The position numbers were made by a program, and so were the translations under genes. The notes under the pieces were generated by a model. It worked only from the letters and a program-made list of their open reading frames with translations, made no database searches and was not told the origin of the DNA. Positions 47,159 through 56,388 of a stretch of DNA of 64,000 nt are shown in pieces (the stretch's first letter is position 1; each line of letters opens with the position of its first letter). The DNA comes from Rhodocollybia butyracea. Lineage: Eukaryota > Basidiomycota > Agaricomycetes > Agaricales > Omphalotaceae. The stretch lies in the NCBI GenBank assembly GCA_015501585.1, contig JADNRY010000003.1:992001-1056000 (forward strand), written 5' to 3'.

Positions 47159-48943
47159 ATGAACTTCGAGTATTGCGCAATGCAACATGTTCAAATCCGT
47201 ATGTTATCCCTAGATTATTATTGCTTTCACGATGCGCATTCCTATTGAGCCAACGCCAGAGAAGTATGTGCTTGCACCGTCGCACCCAGCTAGAGTCGAC
47301 GGAGAATTCGTCAGAGTCTAGCCCATCCGTGTCCTGCACTGGCTTCCGAACTCGAGGACCATTCATCCCAAACTTATGAGGAAAGTCTGAAGCATGTAAT
47401 TATAGTATGGGTTTTGAGGATAGCACCCCCAAGTCAGAAAGCAGCCAAGCTAGTCTTCTTCAAGTGCTCCTAAATCTTGGATCGTAAGTTGAAATACATC
47501 TTGTATCCCCGTCTTTGGGCGGGCTCTATTTTGATATTCTTCCGCGCTCTTCAACAAGCAATGTTCCCTCGGCGTTGGACTTCGTCCACCATCAGCGATA
47601 TCGACAGCGAGCCCGCGTCCAGCGTTAGAATTCAGATGTTGATGATTTGGATGTTATTTCTCTAGGATCGATTCGCCAGCACCGTTTTTACGCGTCAACA
47701 TCCAAATACTCTACCAATCGCTCACTGCACGTCGAACTTCACTCTCAGAAGTCCACTGCGCTCAGTGCTGCTTCAATCCTCCCTATCACAAGCCCTGTGG
47801 AAGCCAGGCAACGGTCTCGATTATTCCGCTTCCCGCAATCACTTCCTGCCACTCTAACAAACACTTGACTTGCGATTCCTCAAACCGACTGGCCTGCTGA
47901 ATCTCTCAATTTGCGCCATGAGGACCAGGCTATACCAGTCTATCTGCTAGCTCATGTACGATATTCGGGTATGAGCAGAATCGAAACACCTTCCGCTTCA
48001 GGTGTATAAATATCCGAATGCCCACAACAAGCCCTCCCTTCATCTGGCGAGGCAACACATTCCGCTTGGCGTTTTCTTAAATAAGACAATGACTACTCCG
48101 TTTTCGTCTTCCGCGAGGTTGTCGTCTTATGTCGATTTATCCTCGTCTGGTTGTAGGCACCTGTCTCCCATTTGAAGACCTCTTTCCGGCACTCGCAGTC
48201 GTCGGTAACTGGCTCTTCTTGGTTGCAGGCAACGCATAAACGCCTGATCCAAGTTTATTGTGCACCCGAGTGGTGTTTCGTTGCGGAGAACTACTTGACG
48301 GATTGAAGTGTGCTGTTCAGCGCACCGTTAGAGACGGTATTCGTCTCGCTTAACAGTCCGGAGATGCTTTTCTAGTTCTCGTCGTGGCAACCAGTCAAGC
48401 TGCCTAGTGTTCACCACTTCATGGCACATCCAGAGTGTCATCCTGGTGTCATCCCCATTTCTTAGAGTAATATACATCTCTTGCTGTCGCTTCAACCACT
48501 ATCAGTGTGAGGCATTTGGTCTAACTAATTTTACGACTTTCATGACCGAAACTACTCAAGTGAATCGAGGAACAGCTGAATATGCCGCACTTGGCGTACA
48601 GGTACAGAGCCAATCATGAGTATTGTACAGTGGGGCACATTAAGAAACAGTACAGATGTGGCTTAGGATCATAATATAGGGTTGAACACGTCTAGTACGA
48701 TGAGGACAGCGATAGATTAGAGTCTATAATGTCCATTGGTCTACAGACCTGATATGAAGAGAGCAGTGATAGGGCACGGCCATAACAATCATGGCTAGAG
48801 TCCCAAATTCTACGCTGCCCGTGGATGGCGTTGACGATTGTTGGTAGAAAGAAAAGGGACTTATCATCGTCTTAGTAGTCCCCTTTGATGTATGACAATG
48901 CCGGGTCTCTGCCCGCCGAGTAGAGTTGGACTGGGACTGAGAC
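47159..48943. other. Intergenic, no gene recognised
   Basis: Only short frames without motifs. The last ~150 bases (near 48781-48850) match the 3' flank of the decayed Ser-rich copy near 42895-42970, marking the edge of the segmental duplication. Confidence 0.4.
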
Positions 48944-50118
48944 TCAGTCCGTTGAAGAGAGAAACCACCTTAGTCTGTCGTCCTCAGAGACATGGCGCCT
49001 GTGATAATGCCGAGTCTCTGACCGCCGAGTAGATCTAGACTGAGACTGAGACTGAGACTCAGTCCGTCTCGGTCGATGGCTCGACGAGCTTCCCTTTGGC
49101 TTCGTAGGTTCTTCAGAGTCGCGATCCCTGGTATCTGTATTTGGATGATTCAGGCGGGTACGACCCAAGTCGGGAAAGGGTTTGGTTGAAGAGGATTTGT
49201 CGGCAGAGGGGTTGGAAGGAGACGATGATGTATGCCGAGACTGAGCTTGACCTGGGAGGTAGATCTTCTATGATAAGCGGAAGGAGGAGATGTCACTCTT
49301 CGTCGTATATCTGTGGCGTCCTTTGGAGGAACGGGTGGAGGCGACCTTTGCGAGTGTGGTGACTCCGGTGAATGCGGACGCGGAGTAGATGTATCGGCCG
49401 TGGTTCGAGATATGGCTAGCTGAGGAGCATGCGACGAGGATTTATGTCTCGAGATGGGTTTCTCTTGAGACGTAGATGCATGACGATTCAAGCCGCTACC
49501 CTCGCGTTGGGATTCCGATTTGGAATAGGAGTGAGATATTGTTTTCGATAGACGGGGGGCAGATGTAGATGTAGAAGCTGGGGTTTTGTCTTCCATGCTA
49601 GCGGACCGTACTACTCCAACATTCCTCGTAGTGGTCGTTTTTGATTCCACATCCCCGCCCTCAGGAGAATCGTCCGTGGCTGTAGGAACCGAAGGCCTAC
49701 GACGAATACGAGCCGCTATGCTTTTCGCGCGTCGTACGACCCTGTTAGGTTCTTGGGAGAAAGCAAGAGGATCGATTGGATTCGAGTCGTGCTCGGGAGT
49801 AGCCATCTCTTCTGTCACCGAGATCCACGGTTCTTCGAGAGAGTCGGCACTTGCTGGTCTAGAGGGTATCATAGGAGGTATCGTGGCAGCTGCCGCGCTA
49901 CCTGAATAGTGCATAACACCATATTGCTGGTGCGGAGCGCCATTCCAGGTATTACCAGAGCGATCTTGGAAGGTATATTTACCGGTATCCGCATCGTATC
50001 CTATGCGTTTGAAGCCATATGGAAGGCGATAGTCATCCTGTTATAGCATGTTAATATTACTTGCTTTTGCCATAAAAAGAACTCGTTTTACCTCGTCATA
50101 CTGTGTCCAACGGCCCAT
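48944..50118 (-). pseudogene. GRWTQYDE Ser-rich protein, paralogue 2, one frameshift
   Basis: Exon 1 (50118-50092) encodes MGRWTQYDE, and a 54-base intron (50091-50038) follows. Exon 2 encodes DDYRLPYGFKRIGYDADTGK and the TWNGAPHQQYG segment, then SLEEPWISVTEE shared with the copy at 12720, and a long Ser/Pro/Arg-rich part with a PPPVPPK proline motif. Near 49258 one base is missing relative to paralogue 1 and the frame changes. The correct frame afterwards gives GRTRLNHPNTDTRDRD and ends in RHYHRRHVSEDDR plus a few codons. Before the break 250-300 codons are open, so a truncated protein or a sequence error are both possible. Confidence 0.78.
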
Positions 50119-50239
50119 GGATGCGGCAAGTGAAGTAAGGGGAGGACAAGACCGCCGTTGTTCAAGTTGATATATAGGATATAGGGTGAGCTGTTAGATC
50201 TCGGCCTCGTGCAGATAGTCAGGCGAGTGAGCTGGAAAC

Positions 50240-50730
50240 GGTCATCGCCGTTCCCGGCAACCCGCAATTGAATGCTAGTACCAAAGGTGAGTCATCGGGC
50301 GCTGAGGAAAGGCAGTGTGAGATAAGCCACCATTGTCGAACTACTGGCTACTAGTAGTGGTTACCAGATAGCAATTACATTGTAGGATATACGGTTCCGT
50401 GGCCACTTGAGGTGTTTTCGAGATTCGGTGACTAGGGATCGGAGCATGATAAAAGCATGTGGACTGAGTTTTTCGTGAAGCGAGATGAGTGATTTTGAAG
50501 GCTTTGTAGAGTTTATGGAGGGATCCGTGATTGTGCTACGTGCGTGAGTAACATTCCTACAACTTTGGGCACAAGGAGCATGAATGACCTCTCTTAAACG
50601 GCAGCGTATTTTCAGCCGCTCCCGAGGTCCAAAGTTTCACAGTTGGAACTGAGTACTGAGTTTTGGCAACACGTAGTTTAGTAGACAAAGTGCAATGAAA
50701 AACGATGAAAAACGACAGAACGTAAACGAG
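50240..50730. other. Intergenic, no gene recognised
   Basis: No motif or repeat was seen apart from CACGTAGTTTAGTAGACAAAG (50671), similar to CGTAGTTTAGCAGACAAGAG at 51753. Confidence 0.4.
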
Positions 50731-50814
50731 TTACAGACGTTTCAAAAATTCTTGTCCCACGGGCCAAAAACGCCAAAATTAATCCGTAAAATACAAAAAA
50801 CAAAAAAAATGTTT
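50731..50814 (+). repeat. 84-bp inverted repeat, left arm
   Basis: Starts TTACAGACGTTTCAAAAATT and ends in an A-rich stretch plus GTTT. Its near-perfect reverse complement lies at 51358-51441. The 543 bases between encode nothing recognisable. A non-autonomous inverted-repeat transposon is the simplest reading, though sequence similarity ends at the arms and no target duplication is clear. Confidence 0.8.
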
Positions 50815-51357
50815 CCTGACTTAGTTCTACATGTTCTCGGTCTTATTTTTACTTCTAAATTATCTACTGTCGTTACTGAAGACAAAGATGATCCATTCAT
50901 GGACAAACCGGGTAAAGAGACAGCTTTTTTTCATGATTTCTCACATCTGACTATGAATTAAAAATTCAAGCTCGAGCTGCCCAGTTCATGATGAAATTGT
51001 AAACATTAGCAGTGAGGGTGAGTAACAATGAAGTGGAGACAGTGGATGAGATGAAAGTGGAGGAGGTACGGAAGAGCAGTGGTACAGAGTCCAAAGATCA
51101 TTTTTTCGAGGCTCTATCTGTCGCCCCGAAGTCCCAGAGGATAAAAACCTTCGAAGATATCGTCGAGCAAATCTTCTGCCATCTTTGTTTCGTCAAAAAA
51201 AAAACCATCTGGTTGGCCGAGCAATGAGTGCTTCATATCTCATCACGCTGCGCCACGAGTTTCCTATTGAGCTCGAAGTCGTTGGGATTCATACAGAGTC
51301 ACTAATGTGATAGTATACCATAGTGTAGCAGCAATGGAATACGACGAAAGAACCAGT

Positions 51358-51441
51358 AAACATTTTTTTTGTTTTTTGTATTTTACGAATTAATTTTGGC
51401 GTTTTTGGCCCGTGGGACAAGAATTTTTGAAACGTCTGTAA
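51358..51441 (-). repeat. 84-bp inverted repeat, right arm
   Basis: This is the reverse complement of 50731-50814, with about one difference (AATTAATT versus AATTAATCC region). See the left arm. Confidence 0.8.
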
Positions 51442-51574
51442 AACGTTCATCCGCGGGACGAACTCGGGCCGCGGTTCCAGAACTCTACAGCCATGATCAA
51501 AGCGTCTCAAACTCAATCAAGACCTGGGCACTAGGCGAAGAGTGATACACCAACAATGTACTTGGTCCTCCGAT

Positions 51575-51988
51575 GTTAACGTTTTAACAGTGTGCTCTAC
51601 TAGGCTCTATTCTTCCCATCCACTCACAGAAACACAGTGCTTCAATCTCCATTCACTACGATGTAAACTCATAGTTGTACCTCAAAATCGCAAGTTTCCT
51701 GAGCACCATCCGTCGGATCCGCTAGTGAGTTTTGGCATATGAAGTACAATACGTAGTTTAGCAGACAAGAGACATCAAATGGCCAAGGTGGGGCTTAAGT
51801 ATTTGTACGTTGTTTAACAGTGCGCTACTAGGCTCTATTGCTTTCTTCCCCGGATCTACTCACAAAAAGACATCTACAGCGCTTCAGCTTCAACATTGAT
51901 CACTACGATGTAAACTACTACCTTAAAATTGCAACTTGGCAAGCTTAAGTGTTATTTCCTGAGTACCATCCACTGTCCGGTCCACTAG
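51575..51988. repeat. Degenerate tandem duplication, ~230-base period
   Basis: Words in the same order, including CTACTAGGCTCTATT, CACTACGATGTAAACT and TTTCCTGAGYACCATCC, appear first at about 51590-51712 and again at about 51824-51972. The second copy ends where the LTR element is inserted. Confidence 0.65.
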
Positions 51989-52244
51989 TGTAACGCCTCC
52001 TCCCCATCTTGCCTGATTCTCTTCCGGCCGCGCCTTATGGCGCGGCCTTAACTTTTGTCGCATCGCGACTCTTATCTTATCTTATCTTACGATTAGATAT
52101 CATTTCTATTCTATTCATTTCGATTACTATAACTAGTCGAATTACATAAATTACTGTAGTTCTTCTACACTACGAGTACACAATCGCATAGCCTTTGTCG
52201 TGCTCTTTCGTGTGAACGTAAGACTCTCGCCTAAGGGCGTTATA
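51989..52244 (+). repeat. 5' LTR, 256 bp
   Basis: Begins TGTAACGCCTCCTCCCCATC and ends CTAAGGGCGTTATA. It contains CTTATCTTATCTTATCTTA, a small tandem repeat. The termini are TG...TA rather than the usual TG...CA, in both LTRs. Confidence 0.95.
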
Positions 52245-52401
52245 CTTTTTTGAGCATCAAAAATCTTTATTAAAAGATTGTGTGCACAAAACTACGAGAA
52301 GTAATAACTACTCGACTAGAATTATAAAGTAATCTAAAAAATTATCACCACTCTTACTCCGCATCAAAAGCGCCAAGCAAAATCAACAAAAGTTCGATCA
52401 C

Positions 52402-55400
52402 ATGGACCAAAACAGGAACTCAGAGAAGTCCCAACGAGATGCGAGCAATCGCCACTCACAACATGGTGATGCCACGTCACCAATAAATTCACACGACGGT
52501 AGTCATAGTTCACGACTACCACCGTATGCAGGACAAAGTCCTGAAATTGAGCCGTCTAACGACAGGCAGAATGTAAGTGATGTCGAAGACATCCGTGAGC
52601 GTGCGTCAAATACGACACACGATAAACTTTCTGAGTCTAATGAGTCTCAGGGAGCCTTTAGCAATAAAGGCTTCGCAGACATGAATGACCTCAAGGAGGC
52701 CATGCAAGAACTATCGCAGTTCTATGGACAAGGTGCGCAAGCACTAAACCGTATAGCTACCGCGGTAGAACGTTGGTCCGGACCATCCGGAATGAGTAAG
52801 TCCAGACCGTTACCAGATACTGGTAACCTTACGAGCATAGCAATGCCCGTAGCCCGACCGCCAGCAGTAACGCCAGCGGTATTACAGGCGGCATTACCGC
52901 CTGACAACGAACAAACAAGTCGTTGGGAAGGCATAAAGCCTACCACACATCCGTTCCGTCAAACGATGGGAATATACGAAACACCAGGTGCCCGAGATCG
53001 GAGACCTAAAGAATCTTTCAAGCCAATACATAACGTATGGCATACGGATTCATTCGATCCGATAGACCCACCTGAAGGTGAAGGTCTATTTGACAACCTT
53101 GAAACCGAGGTTGTAGAAGAAGGTGATCGCCAAAGCGATCCCTATAATAACTTTGGCAACTTTGTAACGATGAGGAAGAATCAAACTTCCCAAACGAACA
53201 AAACGCCAAATAAAGGAGTTCATACAAATGAAAGCCCAGTCATCGACTTATCAAACTCGACAATGGGTAAATCAAATGAACCCCAGACGCTTCGTTACTC
53301 TCCAGTAATAAGGCAAAACATCTTCACAGGAAGAATGTCTCCGGCCCCAAGAGGACCGAGATCGTTACCTACTCCGCCTACAATTAGTATACGGAAAAAT
53401 GACCCCATCCAACGGACAGAGTCAACAATAGTGGGACCATTGAGAAATGAGTCCCTTATCAAAGCTCACGAAGCATTCATTCAAGAATTGAATGAACATT
53501 ATCGTAAAAACCAACCATTGGTTGATGTTAGTATTCCTACACAAGGAATACAAACGAAAACGATAGCGCCGTCAGCACCGATAACGGTACGTATGGCACA
53601 AACACAGACAACGACACAAGTCGTTCGTCAACAAAACACGCAAGGACCTGGTCCGAGCACAATGGTAATACATACAGTAGTACCACCCGCACAACAACAG
53701 TTACCTCCGGTAACTCTTACACAGCAAGTACAAACAGTACCTGCTAAAATGAAGGCTTCTGTAAAGAAAGAGCCAATTACTACGGTGATCCCACCAGTAA
53801 CAATACAACAAGCAGTACCACAAACAGTAGTACTACCAACACTGCCAGCTAAAATAGTACAGGCATCGCCAATAGTAGTACCAACACCGGTACCACTGAT
53901 AAATGAAGTACAGAATAATACTGCACTGACAGCGATAAGATCGCCTAGTATGCCGCTCCCGAACGGGATAACGAGCGATTGGGAAAGTCGCGTAGCGATT
54001 CAGAGACAACACAACTATAGTCTCAGAACATCCGGTATGATACCGGATGCATTCCCTGACCAGATGGTAGGATTCAATGACGACGGCATCCCCGTCGACA
54101 AACTAACTACTCCACGAGAAGTTTGGGATCGGGAGTATAATAATACCTCCTCAAAGCAAGCTCAATCGTCGCAACCCTACAAGGGTGGCAGAGTTAGGTA
54201 TGCCTCCGGCACACCTGGAGATCCTGATGATAACTCCGACAGCTCTGACTCTAGCGATAGAGACAAGAAGCGTAAAGGTACGCCTTGGTCTGATGAATCA
54301 TCAGACGATAACGACAAGGAGTCTGATTCTGACTCCTCATCTAACGATTCCTGGGTGAATTATATAATTCAACCACAGGCAAATCTTAGTAAATCGCAAC
54401 AGCGTAAGGTGCGACGAAAACTTGCAGCTAAACTGCGAGAGAAAACAGGGGATGACGAACGTCGTGCCCGATGGAAACACCAGGTACACAGAGTGTATCG
54501 ACATATGGTACGTCATGCAGTGGGGAAACCCGTCACAAATACAGACGGAGCTAAGAATATCAAGCTCCCAACGCCTGAGGCATACGATGGTACGCCAGAC
54601 GTAGAAATTTTCGAGAGATGGTTAGCCATCCTTCTCAGATGGATGGCTGTAAATCGCTATTGTGGTAAAGACCACGATAAAACACGCCTCCAGGTATTGG
54701 GGTTATTCCTCAAGGACAAAGCCCTTGATTGGTACAACGACGAAGTCGATGGACCTCATAGGATCACAATATCCTGGAAATTCGAAGACACCATAATAGG
54801 AATCTTCGATAGATGTGTACAAGCATCTACAATACATCAAGCTGCTCAGCAGTTTGAACAAGTAATATACTCGCCCGCTAAAGGCGTACGAGATTATCAT
54901 GCCACCCTATTAAGATGGGCGGCAAGGATGCAGCAGCCGCCTAATTCGGCTGCGATGCGCAATCGATTCATTAATGGGTTACCCATTACGATACTGAAAC
55001 ATCTAGCAAACCAAGGCATCGTTCCAGAGTATGCTAAACTCAGAACAATGGTCAAAGCGGTTACTAGACTCGAGGACAATCGTCATCTCGAAGATTACTA
55101 CGTGACTTCACGTAAGAAACCGAGCTCGGAAGACTCGAAATATATCACTAAGCGAATACGCCGTGAAGCAAAAGTACAACCAAGTGGTAGTACAGGACCA
55201 TATAAATATGGTCCAGTGCTCGTCAAAGGACGACCATATCAACTGGTGAAGCATCGCTTCTCCAATAATAAATCGAAGCCCGTACGCACTGAGAATACAC
55301 TCAGAAGCACGGGACAGGTAACGAACTCTAAGAGTTCAAGACCTAAACCGTCTAGTGACACAAGCACTAGAAAACTCTGCTACGGATGTGGCAAACCGGG

Positions 55401-56382
55401 ACATTTTGCAAATGACCCTACTTGTGAACGATACGGGCAACCCCGCATGTATGTCATCCAAGAAGAGGATGAACAAGAGGAGATAGAATCTCCTCCGATA
55501 GTCGAAGAAGAGATTCAAAATGATGAATCTCCGAACATAACTGATCCTAATGACGAGGAATCGTCCAAAGGAGAATACACCCTCGAACCATACGAGGATG
55601 AATATGTCGGTCGACTATATGACGACGACGATGACTTTAGCGACTACTATGGTCGCATAATGGAACCGGTTCAGACCGATTCTGAGGATTTTGAAAATCC
55701 ATTAGATGATTGCGGACCACCGGTCTGCATAGAAGAGGATATGGATGATGATTTATTCTTATCCATAGATCCTCACTATCATTCATTCATAATGAATGAA
55801 GATCGGTTGACTGCTATCAGTCACCATGAAGACGAAGAACCAAAACCTGAAAAAGGTAAAGGTTTTCAAACTTCAAGTAAACAAATGCCGCGACCAAATA
55901 GAGGTCCAGCGAAAGATCGTCGTCCAATGACAGCGATAGTAAATATCGGGGGAGTCGAAGCGTTTACGCTATTCGACTCCGGATGCACAATAGAGGCATT
56001 AAGCCCCTCGTTTGTTCGCATAGCGAACATAAAAGCTCATCAGCTAGCTGATCAGCATTCACTACAACTAGGAACGGTAGGAAGTAAAGCCAAATTCAAT
56101 TTTGGCACGAGTGTAAATACCTCATATGGAGGTATTGATGAAAAAGTATACTTCGACATTATAAATGTCGATAGATACAATGCGATCCTAGGAACGCAAT
56201 TCATGCGTAAGCATGGAATACAACTCGACTTCGATAAGGATGTAATCCTTATCAAAGGAAAGGTAGCACCATATCTTTCCGTGGGGGAGGACGCAATGGA
56301 ATTTGCGCGCCGAACCGCAATGAAAAAGGAAACCCTTGACGGGAAATTCCGAAGAACGGAAACGCAAGCTAGTAAAGAGTGA
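52402..56382 (+). CDS. gag: Retrotransposon gag-protease ORF, 1326 aa
   Basis: Encodes the particle protein and an aspartic protease. The N-terminal ~600 residues are polar and Gln/Pro/Thr-rich. An acidic Ser/Asp stretch precedes the gag core at about residues 720-850 (YDGTPDVEIFERWLAILLRW, then KALDWYNDEV). A zinc knuckle begins at residue 993 (CYGCGKPGHFANDPTC), with spacing C-X2-C-X4-H-X6-C instead of the usual H-X4-C. After an acidic linker comes the protease, with FDSGCTIEALS (catalytic Asp about residue 1192) and later AILGTQFM. The ORF ends at a TGA (56380-56382), and the frame stays open into pol. The start at 52402 is the first ATG of the long frame and follows an untranslated leader. 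Confidence 0.92.
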   Translation: MDQNRNSEKSQRDASNRHSQHGDATSPINSHDGSHSSRLPPYAGQSPEIEPSNDRQNVSDVEDIRERASNTTHDKLSESNESQGAFSNKGFADMNDLKEAMQELSQFYGQGAQALNRIATAVERWSGPSGMSKSRPLPDTGNLTSIAMPVARPPAVTPAVLQAALPPDNEQTSRWEGIKPTTHPFRQTMGIYETPGARDRRPKESFKPIHNVWHTDSFDPIDPPEGEGLFDNLETEVVEEGDRQSDPYNNFGNFVTMRKNQTSQTNKTPNKGVHTNESPVIDLSNSTMGKSNEPQTLRYSPVIRQNIFTGRMSPAPRGPRSLPTPPTISIRKNDPIQRTESTIVGPLRNESLIKAHEAFIQELNEHYRKNQPLVDVSIPTQGIQTKTIAPSAPITVRMAQTQTTTQVVRQQNTQGPGPSTMVIHTVVPPAQQQLPPVTLTQQVQTVPAKMKASVKKEPITTVIPPVTIQQAVPQTVVLPTLPAKIVQASPIVVPTPVPLINEVQNNTALTAIRSPSMPLPNGITSDWESRVAIQRQHNYSLRTSGMIPDAFPDQMVGFNDDGIPVDKLTTPREVWDREYNNTSSKQAQSSQPYKGGRVRYASGTPGDPDDNSDSSDSSDRDKKRKGTPWSDESSDDNDKESDSDSSSNDSWVNYIIQPQANLSKSQQRKVRRKLAAKLREKTGDDERRARWKHQVHRVYRHMVRHAVGKPVTNTDGAKNIKLPTPEAYDGTPDVEIFERWLAILLRWMAVNRYCGKDHDKTRLQVLGLFLKDKALDWYNDEVDGPHRITISWKFEDTIIGIFDRCVQASTIHQAAQQFEQVIYSPAKGVRDYHATLLRWAARMQQPPNSAAMRNRFINGLPITILKHLANQGIVPEYAKLRTMVKAVTRLEDNRHLEDYYVTSRKKPSSEDSKYITKRIRREAKVQPSGSTGPYKYGPVLVKGRPYQLVKHRFSNNKSKPVRTENTLRSTGQVTNSKSSRPKPSSDTSTRKLCYGCGKPGHFANDPTCERYGQPRMYVIQEEDEQEEIESPPIVEEEIQNDESPNITDPNDEESSKGEYTLEPYEDEYVGRLYDDDDDFSDYYGRIMEPVQTDSEDFENPLDDCGPPVCIEEDMDDDLFLSIDPHYHSFIMNEDRLTAISHHEDEEPKPEKGKGFQTSSKQMPRPNRGPAKDRRPMTAIVNIGGVEAFTLFDSGCTIEALSPSFVRIANIKAHQLADQHSLQLGTVGSKAKFNFGTSVNTSYGGIDEKVYFDIINVDRYNAILGTQFMRKHGIQLDFDKDVILIKGKVAPYLSVGEDAMEFARRTAMKKETLDGKFRRTETQASKE

Positions 56383-56388
56383 CTAGCT
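56380..56388 (+). promoter_or_regulatory. Candidate stop-codon readthrough site TGA CTA G between gag and pol
   Basis: The gag stop TGA is followed by CTAG. Pol is in the same frame: from 56383 onward it is open for about 416 codons. UGA-CUA(G) is a known leaky stop context in viral and some cellular genes. Retroelements often separate gag from pol by one stop or a frameshift to limit pol output, so this is a plausible expression switch. A simple nonsense mutation is the alternative. Confidence 0.55.

Noticed and set aside
50695..51516. Similar peptides (QTFQKFLSHGPKTPKLIRK) on both strands as a possible coding repeat
   Set aside because: The similarity comes from the 84-bp inverted repeat, not from two genes.
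52245..52270. tRNA primer-binding site right after the 5' LTR
   Set aside because: CTTTTTTGAGCATC does not match the 3' end of a tRNA that I can recognise; not annotated as a feature.
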